The notes under the pieces were generated by a model, which did no database searches, was not told the origin of the DNA, and worked only from the letters and a program-made list of their open reading frames with translations. Positions 32,333 through 41,708 of a stretch of DNA of 64,000 nucleotides are shown here, piece by piece. The translations under genes were made by a program, and so were the position numbers. The stretch is taken from contig NZ_JRUQ01000018.1 of NCBI RefSeq assembly GCF_000773975.1, positions 62,001 to 126,000 of the forward strand, in the 5' to 3' direction. Position 1 is the first letter of the stretch, and the number at the start of each line of letters is the position of its first letter. This DNA is from Erwinia typographi (lineage in GTDB: Bacteria; Pseudomonadota; Gammaproteobacteria; Enterobacterales; Enterobacteriaceae).

Positions 32333-33415
32333 TCAGGCCTTCAGCTCTGTCACGGTGATGGTGCCGGGGCGTATCCATTCCACCGTACTGTCATCCACCA
32401 CCGGCGTGACGTTGGCCGCAGGCGTGGGTAATGCGTAATCCAGCACGCCGTCCGTGTCGGATATCAGCGCGCCCGCCTGGCTGCGGACGGCTTCCTGACC
32501 GGGCGTCAGCGCGTTAAACCAGGTCAGCAGGCTGCCGTTGATGCCTGTGGTGACGGCCTCCAGCGTGGTGTCGTCGCTGATGCCCACCTCCGCGCTGACG
32601 TCGACCGTTTTAATCGTCGGGGCCAGCACCCGGCAACCGTCATCACCCGGCCCGACCGGGCGCACGCTGTCGATATACGCCTGCGTGGCGTCGATGGTCT
32701 CCTGTGATGGCAGGCCGTCAGCGGCGGTGATAACCACGTCGACCGTGCCCAGCCCGCGCCGCAGCGGAAACACCCAGGCACCGCTGACGCCGTCGACCGA
32801 CTCCGCCCACACCTTGTAGTCATGGGCATTGCCGCCCGCCGGGGGCTGGCGCATCACGTCCAGCAGGCGGGAGAGCAGCGCGTCATCCGTCTCGGTGTCG
32901 GTGCCACCGTTCATGCTGACCACGGTCACGGCACTGTCAGTGCCGGACGGCGCGGAGACCAGCGCGCCGCTCACGCCTGCGCTCAGGTTACCCGCCGTGC
33001 CGGTGGTGGTGGCTTTTGCGGCCACCGTCAGCGTGCCGTCGTCGCCGGTGATGCCGTCCTCCGTGGTCTGGTACAGCGTACTGTTGCCGCTCACCCGGAA
33101 CTGCAGGCCGCTGGCAACGGCGGTGCCTGCCTTACCCGTAAGGGTCACGCTGCCACCCGCTGCGGTGGCGTTCTTGCGGCTCAGGCCGCGCTGGCGGGCG
33201 TGCATAACCAGCCAGTCGCTGTCGGCGGTGTCCGGGAAAAGCTGGCGCAGAACCCAGGCAGCGTACTGATACAGTCCCCATACCACCGAGCCGGTGGCGT
33301 TTGCCCGCACCGCCTGGTCGCTGTCTTCCGTGGCGTCCGCGTCCGGCAACTGGTTGCCGACCTCTTCGAGGTACTTTTCCGCCAGGTCTGCCTGCGCGGG
33401 TATCGTCAGGGGCAT
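32333..33415 (-). CDS. Mu gp47-like baseplate J protein
   Basis: The 360-residue protein has the baseplate J pattern: SDWLVMHARQRGLSRKNATA early, PAGGNAHDYKVWAESVDGVSGAWVFPLRRGLGTV in the middle (residues about 190 to 225). It is the wedge protein equivalent to T4 gp6. It follows gp46 with a 3-base gap. Confidence 0.92.
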   Translation of the reverse strand: MPLTIPAQADLAEKYLEEVGNQLPDADATEDSDQAVRANATGSVVWGLYQYAAWVLRQLFPDTADSDWLVMHARQRGLSRKNATAAGGSVTLTGKAGTAVASGLQFRVSGNSTLYQTTEDGITGDDGTLTVAAKATTTGTAGNLSAGVSGALVSAPSGTDSAVTVVSMNGGTDTETDDALLSRLLDVMRQPPAGGNAHDYKVWAESVDGVSGAWVFPLRRGLGTVDVVITAADGLPSQETIDATQAYIDSVRPVGPGDDGCRVLAPTIKTVDVSAEVGISDDTTLEAVTTGINGSLLTWFNALTPGQEAVRSQAGALISDTDGVLDYALPTPAANVTPVVDDSTVEWIRPGTITVTELKA

Positions 33416-33418
33416 CGG

Positions 33419-33766
33419 TTAACTCACTTTTACCGGGTGTTCGAAGGTGGCCACCTGACCGCTGGCCTCCGTGATGCGGACAACAAGGTCAATCCAGCCC
33501 GTGCGCGTTTGCGTGGCGGTGACGTTTACCGCCGTAGCCCGGCCATCAGTGACCAGCGGCTGGAGCGCCTGAAAGGCGTACTGCTCCGCCAGCGCGCGGG
33601 TCTGCTCCGTGTCCTTGCGGGGCAACTGATGCAGCCTTGACCCGATGGCAGCGTTAAACAGCCAGCTGCCCAGCGGGGTTTTGAGGCGCATCTGTGCGGC
33701 ATTTTCCAGCCCCTTGGTACGGGTGCCGGTGTAGTCGCCGGTGTCGGGATTGAGCATGTTGTCCAT
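33419..33766 (-). CDS. Mu gp46-like baseplate wedge protein (gp25 fold)
   Basis: The 115-residue protein MDNMLNPDTGDYTG has PLGSWLFNAAIGSRLHQLPR and a final ATFEHPVKV. It fits the short gp25-like wedge proteins. The ATG at 33766 lies only 7 bases after the -10-like TATTCT of a late promoter. There is no ribosome site, so this start could be leaderless. An ATG three codons later is an alternative. Confidence 0.82.
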   Translation of the reverse strand: MDNMLNPDTGDYTGTRTKGLENAAQMRLKTPLGSWLFNAAIGSRLHQLPRKDTEQTRALAEQYAFQALQPLVTDGRATAVNVTATQTRTGWIDLVVRITEASGQVATFEHPVKVS

Positions 33767-33820
33767 GCGGGGTAGAATATCGCGCGCGCGGGTGAGACGG
33801 ATGTTGCAGGGGTGAAGCAG
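33767..33820 (-). promoter_or_regulatory. Late promoter for baseplate genes (PP-like)
   Basis: GTTGCAGGGGTGAAGCAG (33803..33820) is identical to the boxes at 45519 and 54180. On the minus strand the box is followed by exactly 23 bases, then TATTCT (33774..33779). Transcription would begin near 33767, at gp46. The alternating CG run (33781..33790) lies in the spacer. Confidence 0.72.
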
Positions 33821-33932
33821 CCGGGGAGTGAGGTGAAGGGATGCCGGAAGGAAGCGGGTAAAAGAGACGGACCGGCACCGGGGACGGGCACAAGAACACC
33901 GGCGGCAGCGGTCGCCGGTGACCGGACTGACC

Positions 33933-34601
33933 TCAGTCTGCCAGCATCGGCCCGGATTTGCCTTCCGGCGTGTCGTGGATATGACCACTCACCTCCACGC
34001 CGTTGATTTTGACGCTGAGCGAGCTGATGGAGCCGGAGGTGTGGCTGATATCCCCCGCAAACGTGGCAGCAGAGCCGCTGCCGTTGTCACCGGAAATGCT
34101 CATGCCGCCGCTGCCGGTGAGCAGTCCCTTCACGGTGGCGTTCTGTGAGGTGCTGAAGTCCGGCGTGGTGCAGGCAATGGATTTACTGGCGTTAATCGCG
34201 GCGCTTTCACACTCCAGGGTAAAGGTTTTGCAGGTTGCCTTAATGGCCTGGCCATCCTTCAGCGTGATGCTGGCCCCGTCGCTGCTGTAGATGGCGACCT
34301 CGCCGGGCTTCAGCGACTGAATGCGGTATTCGCTGTGCTCTGTCGCCACCACCACGCTGTGGCTGGTGCTGCCGCCCAGCGGCAGGATGACGGCCATCGC
34401 GTTCTCCGGCGGCACCGAGGTAAAGCCGAAGTGCTGAAACACCTCGACGGCCTGCAGCGTCTCGCCTGACAGCCCGTCGAGCTGGGCTGTCATCACGCCA
34501 CCTTCCGTGGTGATGCGTGAGAGCACCGCGCGAAACGGCCTGCGGATGCCTGCCAGTGCGGTGGCAATGTTACGGCGAATGATGCCGGTGATGTCCGTCA
34601 T
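33933..34601 (-). CDS. Mu gp45-like baseplate spike protein
   Basis: The 222-residue protein MTDITGIIRRNIATALAGIR has the GpV/gp45 features: QAVEVFQHFGFTSVPPENA, GGSTSHSVVVATEHSEYRI, a repeated beta-helix-like C-terminal part and a final GHIHDTPEGKSGP. The last His pair probably binds metal at the spike tip. It pierces the outer membrane during injection. Confidence 0.9.
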   Translation of the reverse strand: MTDITGIIRRNIATALAGIRRPFRAVLSRITTEGGVMTAQLDGLSGETLQAVEVFQHFGFTSVPPENAMAVILPLGGSTSHSVVVATEHSEYRIQSLKPGEVAIYSSDGASITLKDGQAIKATCKTFTLECESAAINASKSIACTTPDFSTSQNATVKGLLTGSGGMSISGDNGSGSAATFAGDISHTSGSISSLSVKINGVEVSGHIHDTPEGKSGPMLAD

Positions 34602-35707
34602 GTGATTTCCTCCCAGGTATGGTAAACGCCGGTGGTGCCTTTGCCTTTACCTTTGCGCTTATGGCGCGATTTGGGGTAGGCATCCGGCACCCACACCCCG
34701 TCTTCCTTAAGGGTGAGCGTGGTGGTGAGCGGTATGCCGCGTCCGCCCTGAATGCTGCGCGCCATCACAAAGTAAATGGCGTCGGTGTCGTGAAGTTCAC
34801 TCTTCACCGCCACGCGCTGGCCGGGCTGCCAGGCGGTGCCGCCTTCCGTGCGCACGCCCCGGACGGTGGCGGAGAGCGTCAGCCCCTTCAGGCGCGAATC
34901 CGACAGCACCTTGCGGGCGCGGGCGGTGGCCATGTCGTCGGTATCGGTGTCGCCCGCCACCTCAATAAACGGGCGGTACAGCCCAAAGCCGGTATCGGTG
35001 GCGGTGCCCCTGCGCTGGTGTGCGCCGTTGTGCGTAGCGGTGCCGTGGCTCTGTGACAGCACTGTAACCTCCGAGTAGCGTCCGGCGATGCTGGTCACCT
35101 TACCGAGACGCAGCAGGTTGCCACTGCCGTCCGCATTCATCACCAGCGAGGCCACGGGTGCTGCACTGTAGTCCGGGCCGCCAATTATCAGCGTGCCGTC
35201 CGGGGCCACCCACGGCCACAGGCCGTTGACCTGCGCCACCTGCATCAGGGCGCTCCAGGCGGTTTCACCCGGATTAACGGCGAACTTCTTCGGGGCGGTA
35301 CTGCTGTCGGCATGAATGACCACGCGGGTGATGCCGAGGGGCTTCACGATTTTGTTAATCACTTCCTCCGGCGTCATCTCCTGCGCGGTGAACACCGGCG
35401 CGGAGCAGTCAACCAGTGCGGCGGCATTATCGCGCCCGGCGAGGTTGAGCACGTTCTGGCCGCGCGTGATGTCGTGATTGATATCGTCAATCAGGCCGGT
35501 CATCAGCACATCGCTGCCCGCGCTCAGCACGGCGCGTGCGCCTTCATGCACTTCAGCCGGTAGCCTGTTGCCGTTCATTCCCACGGCCAGCGACCAGGCA
35601 CCTGCTGGCGTCAGAAAGGAGGCGTCGACGCTGACGCGCATCCAGTCGCTGTGCGTGACGCCGCCCACGGTCAGGGTCAGGCGTTCATCAGTCGTGCTGT
35701 TATCCAT
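34598..35707 (-). CDS. Mu gp44-like baseplate hub protein
   Basis: The 369-residue protein resembles the tail-hub family (gpP of Mu, GpD-like). It contains WMRVSVDASFLTPAGAWSLA and ARDNAAALVDCSAPVF. It contacts the sheath and the spike. Its stop overlaps gp45 by 4 bases and its C-terminus is basic (SRHKRKGKGKG). Confidence 0.9.
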   Translation of the reverse strand: MDNSTTDERLTLTVGGVTHSDWMRVSVDASFLTPAGAWSLAVGMNGNRLPAEVHEGARAVLSAGSDVLMTGLIDDINHDITRGQNVLNLAGRDNAAALVDCSAPVFTAQEMTPEEVINKIVKPLGITRVVIHADSSTAPKKFAVNPGETAWSALMQVAQVNGLWPWVAPDGTLIIGGPDYSAAPVASLVMNADGSGNLLRLGKVTSIAGRYSEVTVLSQSHGTATHNGAHQRRGTATDTGFGLYRPFIEVAGDTDTDDMATARARKVLSDSRLKGLTLSATVRGVRTEGGTAWQPGQRVAVKSELHDTDAIYFVMARSIQGGRGIPLTTTLTLKEDGVWVPDAYPKSRHKRKGKGKGTTGVYHTWEEIT

Positions 35708-35713
35708 ACGGGG

Positions 35714-37051
35714 TCACCTTGAGTAAGCGTAAAGGGTCATGCCGGGACGCAGGTCATTTGGGTTAGCCAGTTGCGGATTGAGGCGCAGCAGCTCTTCCGC
35801 GCGGCTGGCGTCGGCGTACCAGTCAAAGGCCACCAGATGCAGGTTGGCCCGGCGGGTCACCTCGCGGGTGACAAGCGGTGGCCGCTGCTGTATCAGCGCT
35901 GCCGCCTGTTTCTGCAGGGTGTAAGCCAGCGCCTGCAGCTGCGTGATGGTGGTGCTGAGGGTGCGGGTGTCGGCGGTCAGCCCCCGGCTGCGGGCCTCGC
36001 TGATATCCGTCAGCAGGGCAGTCCGGCAGGCGCTGAGCGCGTCCGCGATGGCGCTGCGCACGTTGTTTGTGATGGCTTCCGTCTGCGTGCTGGTGAGCGA
36101 CGGCGTGGTGGTCTCGTTTGCAAAAATGGTGGCGGCCACGGCGGTCAGCTCGCTCACGGTAACCAGCTGCGCGGTACGGGTGACAAGCTGCGTGTCACTG
36201 CTTCTGATGGCGGTCACCCGGCTCAGCGGCAGGCGGTAGGGTTTGCTGATGGTGACAATGCTGCGTGAGGCGACATACTGCTGCGGCAGCGCCACGGTGG
36301 TCTGTGCCAGCCGGGTGACCTGCTGCCAGTCTGACTTCACGCCGCTGCCGGTCAGCGTCAGCGAGTCGCTGAAGGTTGATAGCAGGCTTTTAAGGTCGCT
36401 CACCAGCGCAGCGGGCGTGTCCAGCAGGTTGCTGACGCTGGCCGTTGCCCCCTGAATCTGTTCGCGTACGCCGTCCAGGACGTATTCGCCCTGAGCGACT
36501 ATCGTGTTGATGCGCTCCACGCCGTTCTCCAGCTCCCGGATATCACGCATCGCGGTACTGAAGGCTGAGGCGGCACCGTCCAGCAGGCTGTTGCCTGTAC
36601 TGGTGATACTCTCTGACGCGCGGTCAGCAGAGGCCGCTTCAAACAGCGCCTGCACCTCGCCGGACTCCACAAAGACCAGCTCGACGGTGACGGCGTCCAT
36701 CTCTTCGGCGCGTTTCTCAATCCCCGCCTCAAGGAACTGCGCGCGGGGAATGGAGTTGTAGATGGGATGAATAAGCTCGCCCGGCCCGCCGGTTTTAAAG
36801 GCGGTGATAAGCGCGTTTAACTGCTGTTTCCAGTCCAGCCCGAAGAGAATGGTCGAGAGACGAAAGTTAATTGCTTTCAGCCCCTGGTCCTCAACGGTCG
36901 CGCCATCGTGGTACGGGTAGGCATAGTTCACGGTATCGCGGGCCAGCGTGTCACGGGTGGCCACCACGTCAAACGGCACGCCACGGTAAGACGCCTCCAT
37001 CAGGGTGTCTATACCCGCCACTGCGGCTATCTGGGAGATAAAATCACTCAT
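35714..37051 (-). CDS. Mu gp43-like DNA circularisation N-type tail protein
   Basis: This 445-residue protein starts MSDFISQIAAVAGIDTLMEA and matches the DNA circularisation (gpN) family of Mu tails. Signatures are SYRGVPFDVVATRDTL, GLDWKQQLNALI and a C-terminal LysM-like PNDLRPGMTLYAYS. It lies between tape measure and hub genes. Confidence 0.9.
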   Translation of the reverse strand: MSDFISQIAAVAGIDTLMEASYRGVPFDVVATRDTLARDTVNYAYPYHDGATVEDQGLKAINFRLSTILFGLDWKQQLNALITAFKTGGPGELIHPIYNSIPRAQFLEAGIEKRAEEMDAVTVELVFVESGEVQALFEAASADRASESITSTGNSLLDGAASAFSTAMRDIRELENGVERINTIVAQGEYVLDGVREQIQGATASVSNLLDTPAALVSDLKSLLSTFSDSLTLTGSGVKSDWQQVTRLAQTTVALPQQYVASRSIVTISKPYRLPLSRVTAIRSSDTQLVTRTAQLVTVSELTAVAATIFANETTTPSLTSTQTEAITNNVRSAIADALSACRTALLTDISEARSRGLTADTRTLSTTITQLQALAYTLQKQAAALIQQRPPLVTREVTRRANLHLVAFDWYADASRAEELLRLNPQLANPNDLRPGMTLYAYSR

Positions 37052-39351
37052 GCGCCGTGCCTCCGGGCGTTCTGATCCATCAGTACGTGTACAGCGGCAG
37101 CAATATCACGATCATTGAGCGTCACGCTGACATTAACGACCGGAACCTGCTGAGCAGGTAACCTGACAACCGGCTGTCCTCCCGCCGGTGCCTGATTACC
37201 TTTCCAGTTTTGCAGGTAGCTGAGCGCTTCAGACGACGTCTGGCGGGAGTTTTTTCCGTAGTTCTGGTTTTTGAGGCGGGCCAGCTCTGCGGACTCACTG
37301 CTGCCGCTCACGGTATCCGAAGGGTAAACCAGACCAGCAATGGTCAGCGCCAGCGGGTTACTTAAAAGCCCACCCTCCACAATGCCATCAGTGACCGCAC
37401 TTTTACCGCCGTTAATCACTGCACCTCCGACAGCACGCGCGCCACCGGTAAGCCAGCGTCCAATCGACCCCAGCACGCCACCAGAGGTCGCGCCTGCAGC
37501 TTCCGCACCTTCAGCGCCCTCAGCCACTGCTGCAGAGTTACCGGTGAGCATATTCCTGAGTTTTTTAAAGATCGTCATGCCACCGATTGCACCGCCGACA
37601 GTGCCGCCAATGGTCCCGCCGGTGATGGCTTTAAATGCTGTCGTCACTCCGCTCACCGCTTCCCCAAGCGCCGGAAATTTTTGCTCCAGATCCGCGATGT
37701 GATTCATGAAATCTCCCCACAGACCGGCAGCACCGCTGGTTGCTTCGTTGCCGGTGACCTGCGTCAGATGGGTGGCGCGATCCGTTTTCCACTGCGGGCC
37801 TCGCTGGATGAGCTGAAAGTCAACATCTGCCGAACGCTCACCCTCTGGCAGACTGAACTGACTCACACCCTCACCAACAAGCTGATTATAAAAGTCACGA
37901 TTCCGGTCGAAATTCAGATAAGCATTGCGGGCCTGCTGGTTGGGGAACAATTGGGAAATGTGTTGTCCGTGGATCTGATCCAGTTGCGCCCGGAGCTTTG
38001 CCCGTTGCTCATCGGTGGATGCAGACGACAGTTGCTTCGTCAGATGGCGATAATCCGGGTCGGCTTTATCCATTTTGCTGATAACGCCGGTGACGGTATC
38101 CAGAGCGGTTTTGCCGTGCGCAAGGTCATAGCGCATCATGCCGCGCAAATCGAGCTTTTTGCCGTTGAGCTGAATTCCGCCGGCATTGTTCGCAAGATTT
38201 TTGGACGTCAGTTCGGCAAGGAAATCATTGGCATTGGTGGCGGCATCTTCCGGGTTTTTAGCCCCGATAGCCGATGCCTCAAAGAAGGCGGCCAGTTGTG
38301 AGAAGCCGCGCGGGCCATAAAAACCAGCAGATTTACCTGACTCCAGTCCTCGCGGCATTTCGTGCGCCAGTTTCGGCACATCAATGCTCCCATGCTGAGC
38401 CATCGTCGTAAGCACGCTGAGGCCCGCCTGCGAATCTTTTTCGCCCAGCCCGAAGTTGACAGTACTGGCCTGCGTGTTTGCGACCGACTCAGCATCTGCG
38501 CCGGTAGCTACCGCATTGCGCAGCACATTGCTCAGGTACTTATAGGGACTGTCGCCCTGCATGACGCCGGATCGCCACATCGTTCTCAGGGCCGAAAAAG
38601 CCTCATCAGCACTTGCGCCGGTTGCCCCGACAGCGTCACGAATGCTGCTATCCATGCGTTTCATGCCCGCTTCACGTTCTTTGATGCCGCCGCTGTTGTA
38701 AGCAAAGTTAGCGGTTTCACGCAGGGTATGATCGTAGGAAGCTGCGTCGGTTATGGGTTTATGGAGCGCCAACCCGACGCCTGCGATTGCACCACCGACC
38801 CCGCCAATGACGGACATACTCCGACGGATATTCTGCCCGAAAGTACGTTGTTCGCGGTCAGCCTGCCCCAGCTCTCGACGAAGGCGTGCCACAGTTGAAA
38901 TGGTTTTTTCCTGCGCACGTTGCAGCTCACTGGCGGACAGGACACCTGAGCGTTCAAGCCGGTTATAAGCGGCTTCGGTGCGCTGAATTTCACGCTGAAC
39001 AGAGTGCTCGCTTCTTATTCCAAGCGCTGTATATGCTTCCCTGGCAGCATTGCGACTGGTGAAACTGCGCACCTCTGCCTCAGCCATCTCTTTCTGGAGG
39101 TGGATAATTTTAGTCGCCGCTTTTTCCTGCGCGCGCGACAGCTCAGCGGCACTTATCGTGCCACTGCGGGCAAGACGATTCAGGGAGGCCTCGGTCTGCT
39201 GGATAGCCCGGCGAATGGTATTCTCACTGCGCACACCCAGCCGTTCTCGCGCCTCCTGCATGCGCTGAACTTCATTGCGGATACGGGTGATGCCAGCCGT
39301 GGCGTTATCTTTTACGCCGATGCCGATCTGCGTGTCAAACGGGCCTGCCAT
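37048..39351 (-). CDS. Tail tape measure protein
   Basis: The 767-residue protein is helical and coiled-coil in its first 170 residues, with two ERSG(V/T)(I/L)SA(A/S)EL repeats (near 55 and 135). A TP901-like tape measure core with AYNSGGIKEREAGMKRMDSS follows. A hydrophobic Gly-rich region (TIGGTVGGAIGGMTIFKKL) is near residue 600. It sets tail length and crosses the host membrane. It follows the frameshifted chaperone frame by 3 bases. Confidence 0.93.
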   Translation of the reverse strand: MAGPFDTQIGIGVKDNATAGITRIRNEVQRMQEARERLGVRSENTIRRAIQQTEASLNRLARSGTISAAELSRAQEKAATKIIHLQKEMAEAEVRSFTSRNAAREAYTALGIRSEHSVQREIQRTEAAYNRLERSGVLSASELQRAQEKTISTVARLRRELGQADREQRTFGQNIRRSMSVIGGVGGAIAGVGLALHKPITDAASYDHTLRETANFAYNSGGIKEREAGMKRMDSSIRDAVGATGASADEAFSALRTMWRSGVMQGDSPYKYLSNVLRNAVATGADAESVANTQASTVNFGLGEKDSQAGLSVLTTMAQHGSIDVPKLAHEMPRGLESGKSAGFYGPRGFSQLAAFFEASAIGAKNPEDAATNANDFLAELTSKNLANNAGGIQLNGKKLDLRGMMRYDLAHGKTALDTVTGVISKMDKADPDYRHLTKQLSSASTDEQRAKLRAQLDQIHGQHISQLFPNQQARNAYLNFDRNRDFYNQLVGEGVSQFSLPEGERSADVDFQLIQRGPQWKTDRATHLTQVTGNEATSGAAGLWGDFMNHIADLEQKFPALGEAVSGVTTAFKAITGGTIGGTVGGAIGGMTIFKKLRNMLTGNSAAVAEGAEGAEAAGATSGGVLGSIGRWLTGGARAVGGAVINGGKSAVTDGIVEGGLLSNPLALTIAGLVYPSDTVSGSSESAELARLKNQNYGKNSRQTSSEALSYLQNWKGNQAPAGGQPVVRLPAQQVPVVNVSVTLNDRDIAAAVHVLMDQNARRHGA

Positions 39352-39354
39352 ACG

Positions 39355-39893
39355 TTATTTCCTGGATGATTTTGGACGGGATTTCCGGCGCTTTTTACTG
39401 CGCCGGGTGCTGACAAAACGGGCATGTTGCCCTGACTGCGCTTTTAACCAGGCTTTCGGGTTTTCCACATGGTTAAGGGCATCCAGTCGCCCGGCCAGCT
39501 CTACAGCACTGAAGCGGAAGATGTCGGCTTCACTGACCCCGTAGCGTCCGAGCCGGAGACAGGCACAGCGGAAGTTATGTCGCAGACGTTCGCTGATTTG
39601 CGCTTTTTTTTCAGCTCCTCAGCAGCTTTAATCAGTATCCCGAAATCGCCACTGTCCAGCTCGTCGCGCAACAGCTTATAGCTCAGTTGCTTCGCAGGAA
39701 TACTGCCGAGCGCGGTCAGGCAGCGGGCAAAGATGGCCACGCGAAAGCCACTTTCCGGCACGCTCTCATCCTCGGCCACGTCAATCTCATCGCCCACGGT
39801 CGGCAGGCGCAGGGTAAAGTCACGGTGCAACTTGCCATCAAATTCCACGCCAATCTCAAGCTGGCCACTGAGGGTTTTGGTGCTTCCGGTCAT
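39355..39893 (-). CDS. Tail assembly chaperone, -1 frameshift fusion product
   Basis: Ribosomes slipping by -1 on A AAA AAG (39603..39609, codons 96-97 of the short product) would continue in an open frame of 82 codons to TAA at 39355. The result is a 179-residue fusion whose second part begins AQISERLRHNFRCACLRLGR. This is the G/GT-type tail chaperone plan, known for Mu and many tailed phages. The gene has no start of its own in the second frame. Confidence 0.82.
39501..39893 (-). CDS. Tail assembly chaperone, zero-frame product (Mu gp41-like)
   Basis: The 130-residue protein MTGSTKTLSGQLEIGVEFDG is the short form that guides tail tube assembly around the tape measure. It ends 34 codons past the slippery run. 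Those last codons (KSANVCDITSAVPVSGSD) look unstructured, as in many G-type chaperones. Confidence 0.86.
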   Translation of the reverse strand: MTGSTKTLSGQLEIGVEFDGKLHRDFTLRLPTVGDEIDVAEDESVPESGFRVAIFARCLTALGSIPAKQLSYKLLRDELDSGDFGILIKAAEELKKKRKSANVCDITSAVPVSGSDATGSVKPTSSASVL

Positions 39894-39895
39894 CG

Positions 39896-40273
39896 TTATT
39901 CCTCGATACGGTTAAGGGCAAAGCCGCTGATGCTCACGCGCGCTTCGTTATCCACGTTGTACTGGTCCCCCACGGTCTGCACCGTGAAGTTCTGATAGGT
40001 GATGGTCTTGTCGCCATCGGCAGTGTCCTGCGGGTAGAGGGTGAGCTTGCCGTCAACAATGTTCTCCCAGACGATGGTATGGCCTTTGGGCTTCACCGCC
40101 TCCAGCGTCAGGTTGTAGGTGGCAATGCCGTTAACATGCCCCTTAGCCCGCCCGGTGGAGTTCATGGTTTTCACCAGCTTGCGCCCGGTGTCCACGGTCG
40201 GACTGACGCTCACAATCTCGATTTCGGTGCCGTTGACCTCCAGGACAATCGGCCCGACATACAGGTCGCTCAT
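39896..40273 (-). CDS. Mu gpM-like tail tube protein
   Basis: A 125-residue protein starting MSDLYVGPIVLEVNGTEIEI. It matches Mu-type tube proteins with GRAKGHVNGIATYNLTLEAV and GKLTLYPQDTADGDKTITYQ. It stacks in rings inside the sheath. It follows the sheath gene by 10 bases. Confidence 0.92.
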   Translation of the reverse strand: MSDLYVGPIVLEVNGTEIEIVSVSPTVDTGRKLVKTMNSTGRAKGHVNGIATYNLTLEAVKPKGHTIVWENIVDGKLTLYPQDTADGDKTITYQNFTVQTVGDQYNVDNEARVSISGFALNRIEE

Positions 40274-40283
40274 TGCGCGCTCC

Positions 40284-41705
40284 TTAATACAGGTAAATGG
40301 TGCCGGTCAGGATATGCAGACCGCGCACGACCGGAGCAGGGATAGCGGTATCGGCACGGTTCGCATCCTGCAGGTTACGGGTGACGGTCACCTGGTCTTT
40401 GTACGTGTCGATGTTCTCCACCATCTCCAGCGCCTGCAGCGCATAGAGCACATCCAGCGTCTCCGACTTAATCTGGCGCAGACGGTGGTCCGTCAGCTTG
40501 CCGTTGTTCGGAAAGCGCTGAGACATCCGGGTGCGCCAGGCCTTGCGGATATAATCCAGCGTGCGGATGGTGTTGATATCGAGCAGCGTCGGGTCGTCAA
40601 TCCCCTGGCTGTTTTTCACATACGTACTGATGGCGCGGACCAGCTGCACCTCGTTGTTCACCACGTTAAACGGCGTCAGGCCGTTGTGCAGAGCCTTCTC
40701 CATTTCGGTACGCATCGGCCAGTCGGTCTGCGCGGTCACATCCAGCCCGGTCAGCACCGCATTATCCAGCGGCTCAGACGGGTCATCTTCTGCGGCAATG
40801 GTGGCGGCATACACCGCTGCCAGAATGCCGCACGGCAGTGCTGAGCCGTGATGCCAGCCCGTGGTGATGCGTGCGGTGTTGGTGTCGCCGGTCAGCGTGA
40901 TGCCGGTGGCCAGCGTGTCGCGCCAGCCGGTGACGGCCACCGCCCCGCGCTGCTCGGTGGGGCCGGAGACCTCATTGACGTGCGCAGCAAGCGTGGTGAG
41001 CGCATCCTGTGAGGAATACGGCACCGCAATAAGCGTGTGACCGGCGCTGAACACGGCAGATAGCGCATCCGGCAGCGCCGGGTCACCCGCGCCGCCGGTC
41101 ATGGTGCTAAGCTCCCCTGACACACCACTGGCGGTGATGGTCAGCGCAAGGCTGATTTCGTTACCGCATGCGCCGGTGTTACGGGCGGTAAAAATCAGGC
41201 CGCTCTGTTTCTCAGCGACGCGGTCAATGGTGGCCCGCAGCGGCAGGTCAGCCTGTGCGGCCAGTGCCGCATGCAGGTCGTCCGTCAGGGTTTCAGCGGT
41301 CGCACCAGCTTTCACCGCGATGGAGACCGTGGTGGTGCCCACGCGCAGACTGACCTGTCCGGAGCCGGTGGCGGGACCGCTCAGCACCAGCGAACCGCTT
41401 GCGGCCACCCCTGCCTTGTCATCATCCAGCGCACAGACCGCCAGCTGCAGGCTGCTGTTGGCCGCAATGGCGGCAGCGGCCATCAGGTGCGCCTGAGAGC
41501 CGCGCCCGAAATACTCCGCCGCTTCATCGGCGCTGTAGACGTCGGTCGGGGTCAGCGCGGCCACACTGCCCGCTGACAGACGCTGCGCCAGGATAACCAG
41601 ATACTGGTCACCCGTTGCAAGCGTGCGTGCGCCGCTGGTGAAGTCGTACCGGGTGTACGTCCCCGGCACGCGGGTGGTGGTCGGGATGTTGTCCGTATCA
41701 GCCAT
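40284..41705 (-). CDS. Mu gpL-like tail sheath protein
   Basis: The 473-residue protein has the Mu sheath arrangement: N-terminal VPGTYTRYDFTSGARTLATG, middle AGDPALPDALSAVFSAG, and the conserved C-terminal TLLDINTIRTLDYIRKAWRT with QRFPNNGKL. It contracts to drive the tube. Highly expressed late protein. Confidence 0.94.
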   Translation of the reverse strand: MADTDNIPTTTRVPGTYTRYDFTSGARTLATGDQYLVILAQRLSAGSVAALTPTDVYSADEAAEYFGRGSQAHLMAAAAIAANSSLQLAVCALDDDKAGVAASGSLVLSGPATGSGQVSLRVGTTTVSIAVKAGATAETLTDDLHAALAAQADLPLRATIDRVAEKQSGLIFTARNTGACGNEISLALTITASGVSGELSTMTGGAGDPALPDALSAVFSAGHTLIAVPYSSQDALTTLAAHVNEVSGPTEQRGAVAVTGWRDTLATGITLTGDTNTARITTGWHHGSALPCGILAAVYAATIAAEDDPSEPLDNAVLTGLDVTAQTDWPMRTEMEKALHNGLTPFNVVNNEVQLVRAISTYVKNSQGIDDPTLLDINTIRTLDYIRKAWRTRMSQRFPNNGKLTDHRLRQIKSETLDVLYALQALEMVENIDTYKDQVTVTRNLQDANRADTAIPAPVVRGLHILTGTIYLY

Positions 41706-41708
41706 GAC

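Noticed and set aside
32822-33640. Plus-strand frame of about 272 codons across gp47/gp46
   Set aside because: High GC leaves the antisense frame open; the sense genes are clear baseplate proteins.
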